Shown piece after piece: positions 1 to 8,882 of a stretch of DNA of 64,000 nucleotides. Position 1 is the stretch's first letter, and each line of letters starts with the position of its first letter. Made by a program: the position numbers and the translations under genes. A model generated the notes under the pieces. It saw only the letters and a program-made list of their open reading frames with translations, did not search any database and had not been told where the DNA came from. This DNA comes from Pseudomonas fluorescens. GTDB lineage: Bacteria; Pseudomonadota; Gammaproteobacteria; Pseudomonadales; Pseudomonadaceae. The DNA is taken from the NCBI RefSeq assembly GCF_900636825.1, contig NZ_LR134318.1, forward strand, positions 620,001 to 684,000, in the 5' to 3' direction.

Positions 1-76
1 TGAAGCTCAGGTGGCGGGTCACGGCCTCGAAGCATTGCAACGCGGTAATCGAGGGCAAGTGGCGTTTGTTCAGCAT
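1..76 (-). CDS. LysR-family transcriptional regulator, N-terminal fragment (possibly amaR)
   Basis: Only the first 25 codons lie in the window; the gene runs off the left edge. Read on the minus strand it begins MLNKRHLPSITALQCFEAV, the usual start of a LysR winged-helix DNA-binding domain. It is divergent from amaB, with about 160 bases between the two start codons that must hold both promoters. A LysR gene beside the pipecolate genes is usual in Pseudomonas, so control of amaB/amaA by lysine-pathway metabolites is a reasonable inference. The effector domain is not visible. Confidence 0.8.
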   Translation of the reverse strand, partial: MLNKRHLPSITALQCFEAVTRHLSF

Positions 77-239
77 GGCCGATCCTTTATCTTGTGTTTC
101 TGTGCGCAGCATGAATAAACGGAATGATATCTCGCGTAAAGGTCGTTTGTTGCCTCAGCAAAGGAACGCTACAACTAAAGGTCTGCCCGGTCGCGAAAAA
201 GCGCCCGCACACATTCAGTTTTTGCTTGAGGAGTGACTC
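77..239. promoter_or_regulatory. Divergent promoter region between the LysR gene and amaB
   Basis: This 163-base spacer separates two divergent start codons, the classic layout of a LysR regulator and its target. The middle is AT-richer than the flanks. The amaB start is preceded by GAGGAGTGACTC, giving a good ribosome binding site. No single promoter or operator could be assigned with confidence. Confidence 0.45.
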
Positions 240-1730
240 ATGGTTGCCGCATTGCTTGATCGTCTGGGCGTGAACCCGGCCCTTTATCAGAACGGCAAAG
301 TGCCGGTGCATTCGCCTATCGATGGCAGCCGCATTGCTGCGGTGAATTGGGAAGGTGCAGCCGAAGTCGAGCAGCACATCAGTCGCGCAGATCATGCGTT
401 CGAGCTGTGGCGCAAGGTGCCGGCGCCGCGGCGCGGCGAACTGGTGCGTCAGTTCGGCGAAGTGTTGCGCGAGTACAAGGCCGATCTCGGCGAACTGGTT
501 TCCTGGGAGGCGGGCAAGATTACCCAGGAAGGCTTGGGTGAAGTGCAGGAGATGATCGACATCTGCGATTTCGCCGTCGGCCTGTCTCGTCAGCTGTACG
601 GCTTGACCATCGCCTCCGAGCGTCCGGGCCACCATATGCGCGAAACCTGGCATCCGCTGGGCGTGGTCGGGGTGATCAGCGCGTTCAATTTTCCGGTCGC
701 CGTGTGGGCGTGGAACACCACGTTGGCGCTGGTCTGCGGTAACCCGGTGGTGTGGAAACCGTCGGAAAAAACGCCGCTGACCGCGCTGGCTTGCCAGGCG
801 CTGTTCGACCGCGTGGTGAAGAATTTCAGCGATGCCCCGGCGAGCCTTTGCCAGGTGATCATTGGCGGTCGCGATGCCGGTGAAGCATTGGTCGACGACC
901 CGCGTGTCGCGCTGATCAGCGCCACCGGCAGCACGCGCATGGGCCGCGAAGTGGCGCCGAAGGTTGCCGCGCGGTTTGCCCGCAGCATTCTCGAACTGGG
1001 CGGTAACAACGCGATGATCCTCGGCCCGAGCGCCGATCTCGACATGGCTGTGCGCGCGATTCTGTTCAGCGCCGTTGGCACGGCCGGCCAGCGTTGCACC
1101 ACCTTGCGCCGGCTGATCGCCCATGAATCGGTGAAGGAAGAAATCGTCACCCGCCTCAAGGCTGCTTATTCGAAAGTGCGCATCGGTCATCCGTTGGAAG
1201 GCAATCTGGTCGGCCCGCTGATCGACAAGCACAGCTTCGAAAACATGCAGGACGCGCTGGAGCAGGCGCTGAGCGAAGGTGGGCGGGTATTCGGCGGCAA
1301 GCGTCAGCTCGAGGATCAATTCCCCAACGCCTACTACGTCTCGCCCGCCATCGTTGAAATGCCCGAGCAGAGTGATGTGGTCTGCAGCGAAACCTTCGCG
1401 CCGATTCTCTACGTGGTCGGCTACAGCGATTTCGAGGAAGCGCTGCGCTTGAACAATGCCGTGCCACAGGGCTTGTCGTCGTGCATCTTTACCACCGACG
1501 TGCGCGAAGCCGAGCGGTTCATGTCGGCGGTCGGCAGCGACTGCGGCATCGCCAACGTCAACATCGGCCCGAGTGGTGCGGAAATCGGCGGCGCCTTCGG
1601 TGGCGAGAAAGAGACCGGTGGCGGGCGCGAATCGGGCTCCGATGCCTGGCGCGCGTATATGCGTCGGCAGACCAACACGGTTAACTATTCGCTGGAGCTG
1701 CCGTTGGCGCAGGGCATCACGTTCGACTGA
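240..1730 (+). CDS. amaB: Piperideine-6-carboxylate / alpha-aminoadipate semialdehyde dehydrogenase
   Basis: A 496-residue NAD(P)-dependent aldehyde dehydrogenase, the full family length. It oxidises L-piperideine-6-carboxylate (aminoadipate semialdehyde) to L-2-aminoadipate in lysine/pipecolate degradation. Visible signatures are the general base Glu252 in LELGGN and the catalytic Cys286 in GQRCTT, plus a Rossmann region around residues 150-230. A strong GAGGAG site precedes the ATG. The next gene encodes an FAD oxidase of the pipecolate oxidase type, so the pair reads as amaB-amaA, with a LysR gene divergent as in P. putida. Substrate is inferred from similarity to the antiquitin-like AmaB group and from context. 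Confidence 0.88.
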   Translation: MVAALLDRLGVNPALYQNGKVPVHSPIDGSRIAAVNWEGAAEVEQHISRADHAFELWRKVPAPRRGELVRQFGEVLREYKADLGELVSWEAGKITQEGLGEVQEMIDICDFAVGLSRQLYGLTIASERPGHHMRETWHPLGVVGVISAFNFPVAVWAWNTTLALVCGNPVVWKPSEKTPLTALACQALFDRVVKNFSDAPASLCQVIIGGRDAGEALVDDPRVALISATGSTRMGREVAPKVAARFARSILELGGNNAMILGPSADLDMAVRAILFSAVGTAGQRCTTLRRLIAHESVKEEIVTRLKAAYSKVRIGHPLEGNLVGPLIDKHSFENMQDALEQALSEGGRVFGGKRQLEDQFPNAYYVSPAIVEMPEQSDVVCSETFAPILYVVGYSDFEEALRLNNAVPQGLSSCIFTTDVREAERFMSAVGSDCGIANVNIGPSGAEIGGAFGGEKETGGGRESGSDAWRAYMRRQTNTVNYSLELPLAQGITFD

Positions 1731-1746
1731 AATTGAGAAAAAGCTG

Positions 1747-1829
1747 AAAAGATCGCAGCCTTCGGCAGCTCCTACAGGGCTGCGGTTGGCTGCGGTTTTG
1801 TAGGAGCTGCCGAAGGCTGCGATCTTTTT
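1747..1829. repeat. REP doublet (REPIN-like) between amaB and amaA
   Basis: Two inverted copies of the GGAGCTGCCGAAGGCTGCGA family flank a short linker, so the region can fold into a long hairpin. It sits inside the likely amaB-amaA operon and may lower or stabilise transcript around the junction. Confidence 0.9.
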
Positions 1830-1873
1830 AGCGCCCACAACGCAATTGGTTAGGTTTCTGTTGGAGTCTGGCA

Positions 1874-3157
1874 ATGCCGTTACGCGAAGAATGTCTGTGG
1901 GAAGCCCTTACGCCGCAAAGGCCCGATCATTCGGCGCTCAATGGTGAGGTCAAGGTTGATGTCTGCGTGGTCGGCGCCGGATTCACCGGGCTGTCGGCGG
2001 CGCTGCATCTGTTGGAAAAAGGCAAAAGCGTCTGCGTGCTGGAAGCGCATCGCGCGGGGAATGGTGGCTCCGGGCGCAACGTCGGGCTGGTCAACGCCGG
2101 CATGTGGATTCCACCGGACGAGATCGAAGCCGGTTTCGGTGAGGCGGTCGGCAGTCAGCTCAATCGCATGCTCGGCGCGGCCCCGGCGCTGGTGTTCAGC
2201 GTTGTGGACAAATACCGGATCGATTGCCAATTGCGCCGCGAAGGCACTTTGCACATGGCGCACAACGCCAAGGGCGAGGCGGATCTGCGCAGTCGTGAAC
2301 AGCAATGGCAGCGCCGGGGTGCGCCGGTCGAGTTACTGACCGGCAAAGCCTGCGAGCAAGCCACCGGCACGCAGAAAATCGCCGCCGCGCTGCTCGACCG
2401 GCGCGCCGGTACGCTCAATCCGATGGCCTATGTCAGCGGGCTGGCCAACGCCGTGCGCGGGCTTGGCGGGCAGCTGTTCGATCATTCTCCGGTGACACGC
2501 CTCGAACGCGTCGGGCAGCAATGGTCGGTGCAGACCGCTCAGGGTTCGGTGCTGGCCGAGCAAGTGGTCATCGCCTCCAATGCTTACACCGAGGGCGACT
2601 GGACGGAACTCAAACGTAATTTTTTCCCCGGTTATTACTATCAAGTGGCGTCAGTGCCCCTGACCGAGGACGCTGCCCAGGAAATTCTTCCTGGCGGGCA
2701 GGGTTCGTGGGACACCCGTCAGGTGCTGAGCAGCATTCGCCGCGACAAGGACGGCCGTCTGTTGCTCGGCAGCCTGGGCAATGGCAATCAGAAACCGACG
2801 TGGTTTCTCAAAGCATGGGCCGACCGGGTGCAGCAACATTACTTTCCCAACCTGAAGCCGGTCGAATGGGAATGCACCTGGACCGGGCGCATCGCCTTTA
2901 CGCCAGACCATCTGATGCGCCTGTTCGAACCGGCGCCGGGGCTGGTGGCTGTCACCGGTTATAACGGCCGCGGCGTCACCACCGGCACCGTCGTCGGCAA
3001 AGCTTTCGCCGATTACCTGTGCGATGGCGATCCGCAGGCTCTGCCGATTCCCTTTGCACCGATGCAGCCCTTGGCGGGCGTGGGGTTGCGCAGTTGCCTG
3101 TACGAGGCCGGCTTCTCGCTGTATCACGCGGGCCAGTGCCTGCGCATCGTTATTTGA
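1874..3157 (+). CDS. amaA: FAD-dependent L-pipecolate oxidase (DAO family)
   Basis: A 427-residue flavoprotein oxidase. Residues 26-70 form the dinucleotide-binding beta-alpha-beta fold with GAGFTGLS followed by the GSGRN motif; the C-terminal part has the DAO-family segment GYNGRGVTTGT that contacts FAD. It would oxidise L-pipecolate to piperideine-6-carboxylate, the substrate of the adjacent AmaB, delivering electrons to the respiratory chain or oxygen. The start ATG has the upstream sequence GTTGGAGTCTGGCA. A gamma-glutamylputrescine oxidase-like role is the main alternative for this family; the amaB neighbour favours pipecolate. Confidence 0.8.
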   Translation: MPLREECLWEALTPQRPDHSALNGEVKVDVCVVGAGFTGLSAALHLLEKGKSVCVLEAHRAGNGGSGRNVGLVNAGMWIPPDEIEAGFGEAVGSQLNRMLGAAPALVFSVVDKYRIDCQLRREGTLHMAHNAKGEADLRSREQQWQRRGAPVELLTGKACEQATGTQKIAAALLDRRAGTLNPMAYVSGLANAVRGLGGQLFDHSPVTRLERVGQQWSVQTAQGSVLAEQVVIASNAYTEGDWTELKRNFFPGYYYQVASVPLTEDAAQEILPGGQGSWDTRQVLSSIRRDKDGRLLLGSLGNGNQKPTWFLKAWADRVQQHYFPNLKPVEWECTWTGRIAFTPDHLMRLFEPAPGLVAVTGYNGRGVTTGTVVGKAFADYLCDGDPQALPIPFAPMQPLAGVGLRSCLYEAGFSLYHAGQCLRIVI

Positions 3158-3203
3158 GTGTTGAAATTTGTTGCCGGAAGCGGCGCTTTTGAATCGAGCG
3201 ACT

Positions 3204-3278
3204 AGCCTGTAATGGTGCGGGTTGTAGCAGTCCCGCACCAGCAGTGTGCAGTTCGGTGACGCGGGCTGTTACAGGCTG
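3204..3278. other. Nested inverted repeats upstream of the amino-acid transporter operon
   Basis: An outer inverted repeat AGCCTGTAA (3204-3212) pairs with TTACAGGCT (3269-3277), and inside it TGGTGCGGG (3213-3221) pairs with CCCGCACCA (3232-3240) around a 10-base loop. Both pairs are perfect 9-base arms. It lies between the amaA stop and a sigma-54 promoter. It could be an upstream activator binding region, a folded RNA, or part of the amaA terminator, though no T-run follows. Confidence 0.55.
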
Positions 3279-3448
3279 GTTGCACGTGGTTTGCCGCTGC
3301 GGTTGCAATGATGGCGCGTGAGGGTTGCGCCTGAAAAAAAATATGGTTTCACCTTCCGCGGTTTAGACGGTTGCACGCCCAATGAAAATGGGACCGAAAC
3401 AGTCGAAATAACAACAAAGCAGCGACTTTTTGAAGAATAAAAAACCGA

Positions 3449-3464
3449 TGGCACGGGCCTTGCT
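3449..3464 (+). promoter_or_regulatory. Sigma-54 (RpoN) promoter for the amino-acid ABC transporter operon
   Basis: TGGCAC, five bases, then TTGCT matches the sigma-54 consensus exactly, with the invariant GG (3450-3451) and GC (3462-3463) ten bases apart. It is on the same strand as the substrate-binding protein gene whose ATG is at 3526, giving a leader of about 50 bases. Transcription should therefore need RpoN and an enhancer-binding activator. Confidence 0.8.
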
Positions 3465-3525
3465 CTGAGCTTTGAGTGAAGTGAAGTCGCAGTGCCAACT
3501 AAAAAAAACCTTGGAGCACCACCTC

Positions 3526-4659
3526 ATGTCCCAGACGTTTTACAAGAAAGGCTTTCTGGCCCTCGCAGTAGCTGCTGCGCTGGGTGTTTCTGCGTTTGCT
3601 CAAGCTGATATCAAGATCGGTGTAGCGGGTCCAATGACGGGCGCCAACGCAGCATTTGGCGAACAGTACATGAAGGGTGCACAGGCGGCGGCTGACGCGG
3701 TCAACGCGGCCGGCGGCGTCAACGGCGAGAAAATCGTTCTGGTCAAGGGCGATGATGCCTGCGAGCCGAAACAGGCGGTGACGGTCGCCAAGGACCTCAC
3801 CAACCAGAAAGTGGCCGGCGTGGTCGGTCACTTCTGCTCTTCCTCGACCATTCCAGCGTCGGAAATCTACGACGAAGCCGGGATCATCGCGATCACTCCA
3901 GGTTCGACCAACCCGCAAGTCACCGAGCGCGGCCTGAGCGCCATGTTCCGTATGTGCGGGCGTGACGACCAGCAAGGCATCGTGGCTGGCGACTACATCG
4001 TCGACATGCTCAAGGGCAAAAAAGTCGTCGTGCTGCACGACAAGGACACCTACGGCCAGGGCCTGGCGGATGCGACCAAAGCGCAACTGGAAAAACGCGG
4101 CGTGAAGCCGGTGCTCTATGAAGGTCTGACCCGTGGTGAAAAAGACTTCAGCACCATTGTCACCAAGATCCGTGGCGCCGGTGCCGATGTTGTCTACTTC
4201 GGCGGCCTGCACCCGGAAGCCGGTCCGCTGGTTCGTCAGTTGCGTGAACAAGGCCTCAAAGACGTCAAGTTCATGTCCGATGACGGCATCGTGACCGATG
4301 AGCTGGTTACCACCGCTGGCGGCCCGCAATTCACCGATGGCGTGCTGATGACCTTCGGCGCCGACCCGCGTCTGCTGCCGGAAAGCAAAACCGTTGTGGA
4401 CGCATTCCGCAAGGCCGGCACCGAGCCTGAGGGCTACACCCTGTACGCCTACGCTTCGGTACAGACCCTGGCGGCAGCATTCAACGGTGCGAAGAAAAAC
4501 GACGGCGAAGCCGCTGCCAAGTGGCTGAAAGCCAACCCGGTGAAAACCGTCATGGGCGAGAAGACCTGGGATGCCAAAGGCGACCTGAAAGTCTCCGACT
4601 ACGTGGTTTACCAGTGGGACAAGGACGGCAAATACCACCAGCTGGAAAAGCAGAAGTAA
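3526..4659 (+). CDS. Periplasmic branched-chain/amino-acid binding protein (LivK/BraC family)
   Basis: A 377-residue type I periplasmic binding protein that captures an amino acid for the ABC permease encoded downstream. It starts with a Sec signal peptide (MSQTFYKKGF, hydrophobic stretch, cleavage near AFAQA) followed by mature DIKIGVAGPMTG. A cysteine pair typical of this group is visible (DDACEPKQ and HFCSSST). The ATG at 3526 is chosen because GGAG lies eight to ten bases upstream and it begins the signal peptide; the TTG codon further upstream is rejected. Sequence features fit the LivK/BraC fold, but it does not look identical to classical BraC, so the exact ligand is open. Confidence 0.85.
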   Translation: MSQTFYKKGFLALAVAAALGVSAFAQADIKIGVAGPMTGANAAFGEQYMKGAQAAADAVNAAGGVNGEKIVLVKGDDACEPKQAVTVAKDLTNQKVAGVVGHFCSSSTIPASEIYDEAGIIAITPGSTNPQVTERGLSAMFRMCGRDDQQGIVAGDYIVDMLKGKKVVVLHDKDTYGQGLADATKAQLEKRGVKPVLYEGLTRGEKDFSTIVTKIRGAGADVVYFGGLHPEAGPLVRQLREQGLKDVKFMSDDGIVTDELVTTAGGPQFTDGVLMTFGADPRLLPESKTVVDAFRKAGTEPEGYTLYAYASVQTLAAAFNGAKKNDGEAAAKWLKANPVKTVMGEKTWDAKGDLKVSDYVVYQWDKDGKYHQLEKQK

Positions 4660-4691
4660 GGGCTGACGCGATCAGTCGGCTCACTTGAAAC

Positions 4692-4785
4692 CCTGTGGGA
4701 GCGGGCTTGCCCGCGATGGCGTCAGGTCAATCGACACACAAGTTGGCTGATCCACCGCTATCGCTGGCAAGCCAGCTCCCACAGG
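4692..4785. repeat. REP-type palindromic repeat (CTGTGGGAGC family)
   Basis: The ends CCTGTGGGAGC and GCTCCCACAGG are inverted and enclose smaller palindromes. This is a different REP family from the GGAGCTGCC one. It lies between the binding-protein gene and the permease genes, where a stable hairpin may protect the abundant upstream message. Confidence 0.85.
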
Positions 4786-4851
4786 ATTCAGTGGCGATCG
4801 GGCTGATCACACTCCGACATTGCTCCGACGTACATCTGTATTTTTCCTAGA

Positions 4852-4880
4852 AGAACCGCGCACCCCGGTGCGCAGGTTCT
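4852..4880 (+). promoter_or_regulatory. Strong hairpin before livH
   Basis: AGAACC-GCGCACC and GGTGCGC-A-GGTTCT pair almost perfectly, with one bulge and a two-base loop, ending 19 bases before the livH start. It has no following T-run, so it is more likely a transcript-processing or translation-modulating element than a terminator. Confidence 0.55.
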
Positions 4881-4899
4881 CACTGCGTGAGATTGCGTT

Positions 4900-5814
<915 letters not shown>

Positions 5815-5817
5815 GCG

Positions 5818-7119
5818 ATGTCTGCAACCACTGAAAAATCCATCGATATCAAAAAAAGTCTGGTTGAGGCGATTCTTGCCGGCCTGATTGCGCTGATCGT
5901 ATTCGGGCCGATTGTCGGCGTGGTTCTCGACGGCTACAGCTTCAACCTCGAATCGACCCGCGTGGCGTGGATCATCGCCATTGTCATGGCTGGTCGCTTT
6001 GCCCTGAGCCTGTTCCTGCAGACGCCCAAAGGCCTGAAGATTCTCGATAGCTTCGAAAGCACCGGCAGCGGCGTGCATGTGCTGCCACCGGATTACAAGT
6101 CGCGGCTGCGCTGGATCATTCCGCTGATGATTGTGCTGGCCATCATCGTGCCGTTTGTTTCCAACTCGTATCTGCTCGGCGTGGTCATTCTCGGCCTGAT
6201 CTACGTGCTGCTGGGGCTGGGGCTGAACATCGTGGTCGGTCTGGCCGGGCTGCTCGATCTGGGTTACGTGGCGTTTTACGCCATCGGTGCCTACGGTCTG
6301 GCGCTGGGTTACCAGTATCTCGGTCTGGGCTTCTGGACGGTGCTGCCGCTGGCGGCGATTACTGCAGGCCTGGCCGGTTGCATCCTCGGGTTTCCGGTGC
6401 TGCGTTTGCACGGTGACTATCTGGCGATCGTGACCCTGGGCTTCGGTGAAATCATTCGGCTGGTGCTGAACAACTGGCTGTCCCTGACGGGCGGCCCGAA
6501 CGGCATGCCGGCGCCACTGCCAACGTTCTTCGGTCTGGAGTTCGGCAAGCGGGCGAAGGATGGCGGGGTGCCGTTTCACGAGTTCTTCGGCCTGACCTAT
6601 AACCCGGACGTGAAGTATTACTTTATCTACGCGGTGTTGTTTCTGGTGGTGCTGGCGGTGCTGTACGTCAAACATCGGCTGGTGAAAATGCCGGTCGGTC
6701 GCGCCTGGGAAGCCTTGCGTGAAGATGAAATCGCTTGCCGCTCGATGGGCCTCAACCACGTATTGGTCAAGCTCTCGGCGTTCACCATCGGTGCGTCGAC
6801 GGCGGGTCTGGCCGGGGTTTTCTTCGCCACCTATCAAGGCTTCGTCAACCCGACCTCGTTCACCTTCTTCGAATCGGCGCTGATTCTCGCCATCGTTGTG
6901 CTTGGCGGCATGGGTTCGACCATCGGCGTCGTGATTGCCGCTTTCGTGCTCACCGTTGCCCCGGAACTGCTGCGCGGCTTCGCCGAATATCGCGTGCTGC
7001 TGTTCGGCATTCTGATGGTGTTGATGATGATCTGGCGACCACGCGGGCTGATCCGCATCAGCCGCACCGGGGTCAAACCACGCAAAGGTGCCATTCACTA
7101 TGAGAGGACTGCGCCATGA
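5818..7119 (+). CDS. livM: Branched-chain amino acid ABC transporter permease, LivM type
   Basis: A 433-residue second permease subunit. An N-terminal extension of about 110 residues with two or three membrane segments precedes the conserved core, as in other proteobacterial LivM proteins. The core has LLGLGLNIVVGLAGLLDLGYVAFYAIGAY-type sequence and the EAA-like loop WEALREDEIACRSMG before further membrane segments. It overlaps livG by four bases, indicating translational coupling. The complex would be LivH-LivM in the membrane with LivG and LivF ATPases in the cytoplasm. Confidence 0.92.
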   Translation: MSATTEKSIDIKKSLVEAILAGLIALIVFGPIVGVVLDGYSFNLESTRVAWIIAIVMAGRFALSLFLQTPKGLKILDSFESTGSGVHVLPPDYKSRLRWIIPLMIVLAIIVPFVSNSYLLGVVILGLIYVLLGLGLNIVVGLAGLLDLGYVAFYAIGAYGLALGYQYLGLGFWTVLPLAAITAGLAGCILGFPVLRLHGDYLAIVTLGFGEIIRLVLNNWLSLTGGPNGMPAPLPTFFGLEFGKRAKDGGVPFHEFFGLTYNPDVKYYFIYAVLFLVVLAVLYVKHRLVKMPVGRAWEALREDEIACRSMGLNHVLVKLSAFTIGASTAGLAGVFFATYQGFVNPTSFTFFESALILAIVVLGGMGSTIGVVIAAFVLTVAPELLRGFAEYRVLLFGILMVLMMIWRPRGLIRISRTGVKPRKGAIHYERTAP

Positions 7120-7988
7120 GTGAAGTCGTACTCTCTGTTGAAAAACTGATGATGCATTTCGGTGGCATCAAGGCCTTGAGCGATGTCAGCCTGAAGGTCA
7201 AGCGCAATTCGATCTTCGCCCTGATCGGCCCCAATGGCGCGGGCAAGACCACGGTGTTCAACTGCCTGACCGGGTTCTACAAGGCCTCCGGCGGCAAAAT
7301 CGAACTCAACGTGCGTGGCCAGCAGACCAACGTCATCCAACTGTTGGGCGAGTCGTTCAAACCGACCGATTTCGTTTCGCCGAAGTCCTTCTTCAGCCGT
7401 ATGTATTACAAGATGTTCGGCGGAACCCATCTGGTAAACCGTGCGGGTCTGGCGCGGACCTTCCAGAACATTCGCCTGTTCAAGGAAATGTCGGTGCTGG
7501 AAAACCTGCTGGTGGCGCAACACATGTGGGTCAACCGCAACATGCTCGCCGGGATTCTCAACACCAAGGGTTATCGCAAGGCCGAAAGCGACGCACTCGA
7601 CTGCGCGTTTTATTGGCTGGAAGTGGTTGATCTGGTGGACTGCGCCAACCGTCTCGCTGGTGAACTTTCCTACGGCCAGCAACGCCGGCTGGAAATTGCC
7701 CGGGCCATGTGCACGCGGCCGCAGATCATCTGCCTCGACGAACCGGCCGCTGGCCTCAACCCTCAGGAAACCGAAGCGCTGAGCGCGATGATCCGGCTGC
7801 TGCGCGACGAGCACGATCTGACCGTGGTGCTGATCGAACACGACATGGGCATGGTCATGAGCATTTCCGATCACATTGTGGTTCTCGACCACGGCATTGT
7901 CATTGCCGAGGGCGGGCCGGAAGCGATCCGTAACGATCCGAAAGTGATTGCAGCCTACCTGGGCGCCGACGAGGAGGAGCTGGTATGA
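7116..7988 (+). CDS. livG: Branched-chain amino acid ABC transporter ATPase, LivG type
   Basis: A 290-residue ABC ATPase. Walker A is GPNGAGKTT near residue 41, the signature is LSYGQQRRLEIARA, Walker B is IICLDEPAAGL and the switch histidine lies in VLIEHDMGMV. The insertion between Walker A and the signature, with FQNIRLFKEMSVLENL, is typical of LivG. Start ATG overlaps the livM stop; its own stop overlaps livF by four bases. It powers import together with LivF. Confidence 0.94.
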   Translation: MSEVVLSVEKLMMHFGGIKALSDVSLKVKRNSIFALIGPNGAGKTTVFNCLTGFYKASGGKIELNVRGQQTNVIQLLGESFKPTDFVSPKSFFSRMYYKMFGGTHLVNRAGLARTFQNIRLFKEMSVLENLLVAQHMWVNRNMLAGILNTKGYRKAESDALDCAFYWLEVVDLVDCANRLAGELSYGQQRRLEIARAMCTRPQIICLDEPAAGLNPQETEALSAMIRLLRDEHDLTVVLIEHDMGMVMSISDHIVVLDHGIVIAEGGPEAIRNDPKVIAAYLGADEEELV

Positions 7989-8701
7989 GCCAACCGATCC
8001 TCGAACTGAGAAATCTGGACGTGTTCTACGGCCCGATCCAGGCGCTCAAAGGTGTTTCGCTGCAGATCAACGAAGGCGAAACCGTCAGCCTCATCGGCTC
8101 CAACGGCGCCGGCAAGTCGACCTTGTTGATGTCGATCTTCGGTCAGCCACGAGCGGCGGGCGGGCAGATTCTTTATCAGGGCGTCGACATCACGCAGAAG
8201 TCATCGCACTACATCGCCTCCAACGGCATCGCGCAGTCACCGGAAGGGCGGCGGGTGTTCCCCGACATGACGGTCGAAGAAAACCTGCTCATGGGCACCA
8301 TCCCGATTGGCGACAAGTACGCCAAAGAGGACATGCAGCGCATGTTCGAGTTGTTTCCGCGGCTTGAAGAGCGGCGCACGCAGCGGGCGATGACCATGTC
8401 CGGTGGCGAACAGCAGATGCTCGCGATTGCCCGTGCCTTGATGAGCCGACCGAAGTTGTTGTTGCTCGATGAGCCGAGCCTTGGTCTCGCGCCGATTGTG
8501 GTGAAGCAGATTTTCACGACGCTGCGCGAGCTGGCGAAGACCGGCATGACGATTTTTCTCGTCGAGCAAAACGCCAACCATGCGCTGAAGCTGTCGGATC
8601 GCGCGTATGTGATGGTCAATGGCGAGATTCGCCTGACGGGCACGGGTAAAGAGTTGTTGGTGAACGAGGAGGTGCGTAACGCTTATTTGGGCGGGCACTG
8701 A
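7985..8701 (+). CDS. livF: Branched-chain amino acid ABC transporter ATPase, LivF type
   Basis: A 238-residue ABC ATPase, the second nucleotide-binding subunit. It has Walker A GSNGAGKST, signature MSGGEQQMLAIARALM, Walker B LLLLDEPSLGLAP and the switch His-like region FLVEQNANHAL, which is the QN variant usual in LivF. It ends the five-gene operon and is followed within 25 bases by a rho-independent terminator. Confidence 0.94.
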   Translation: MSQPILELRNLDVFYGPIQALKGVSLQINEGETVSLIGSNGAGKSTLLMSIFGQPRAAGGQILYQGVDITQKSSHYIASNGIAQSPEGRRVFPDMTVEENLLMGTIPIGDKYAKEDMQRMFELFPRLEERRTQRAMTMSGGEQQMLAIARALMSRPKLLLLDEPSLGLAPIVVKQIFTTLRELAKTGMTIFLVEQNANHALKLSDRAYVMVNGEIRLTGTGKELLVNEEVRNAYLGGH

Positions 8702-8721
8702 TACTTGTTGCGCTGATACAC

Positions 8722-8755
8722 AGCCCCGGCGACGAAAGTCCTCGGGGCTTTTTTA
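8722..8755 (+). terminator. Rho-independent terminator of the liv operon
   Basis: AGCCCCG (8722-8728) pairs with CGGGGCT (8743-8749) and is followed directly by a run of T. It lies 20 bases after the livF stop. Confidence 0.9.
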
Positions 8756-8777
8756 TACCCCAATCCCCTGCCACCCC

Positions 8778-8854
8778 TGTAGGAGCTGCCGAAGGCTGCG
8801 ATCTTTTGATCTTTAAACAAACTCAAAACATCGCAGCCTTCGGCAGCTCCTACA
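8778..8854. repeat. REP doublet (REPIN-like)
   Basis: Inverted copies of the GGAGCTGCCGAAGGCTGCGA family separated by about 25 bases. It lies just after the liv terminator. Confidence 0.92.
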
Positions 8855-8882
8855 TGGAATTGATCGGTGATTTCAAGTCTCG

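Noticed and set aside
87..1874. A 595-codon open frame antisense to amaB
   Set aside because: It mirrors the codon structure of the well-supported aldehyde dehydrogenase, is rich in Arg/His/Gln/Ala as antisense frames of high-GC genes are, and has no recognisable domain.
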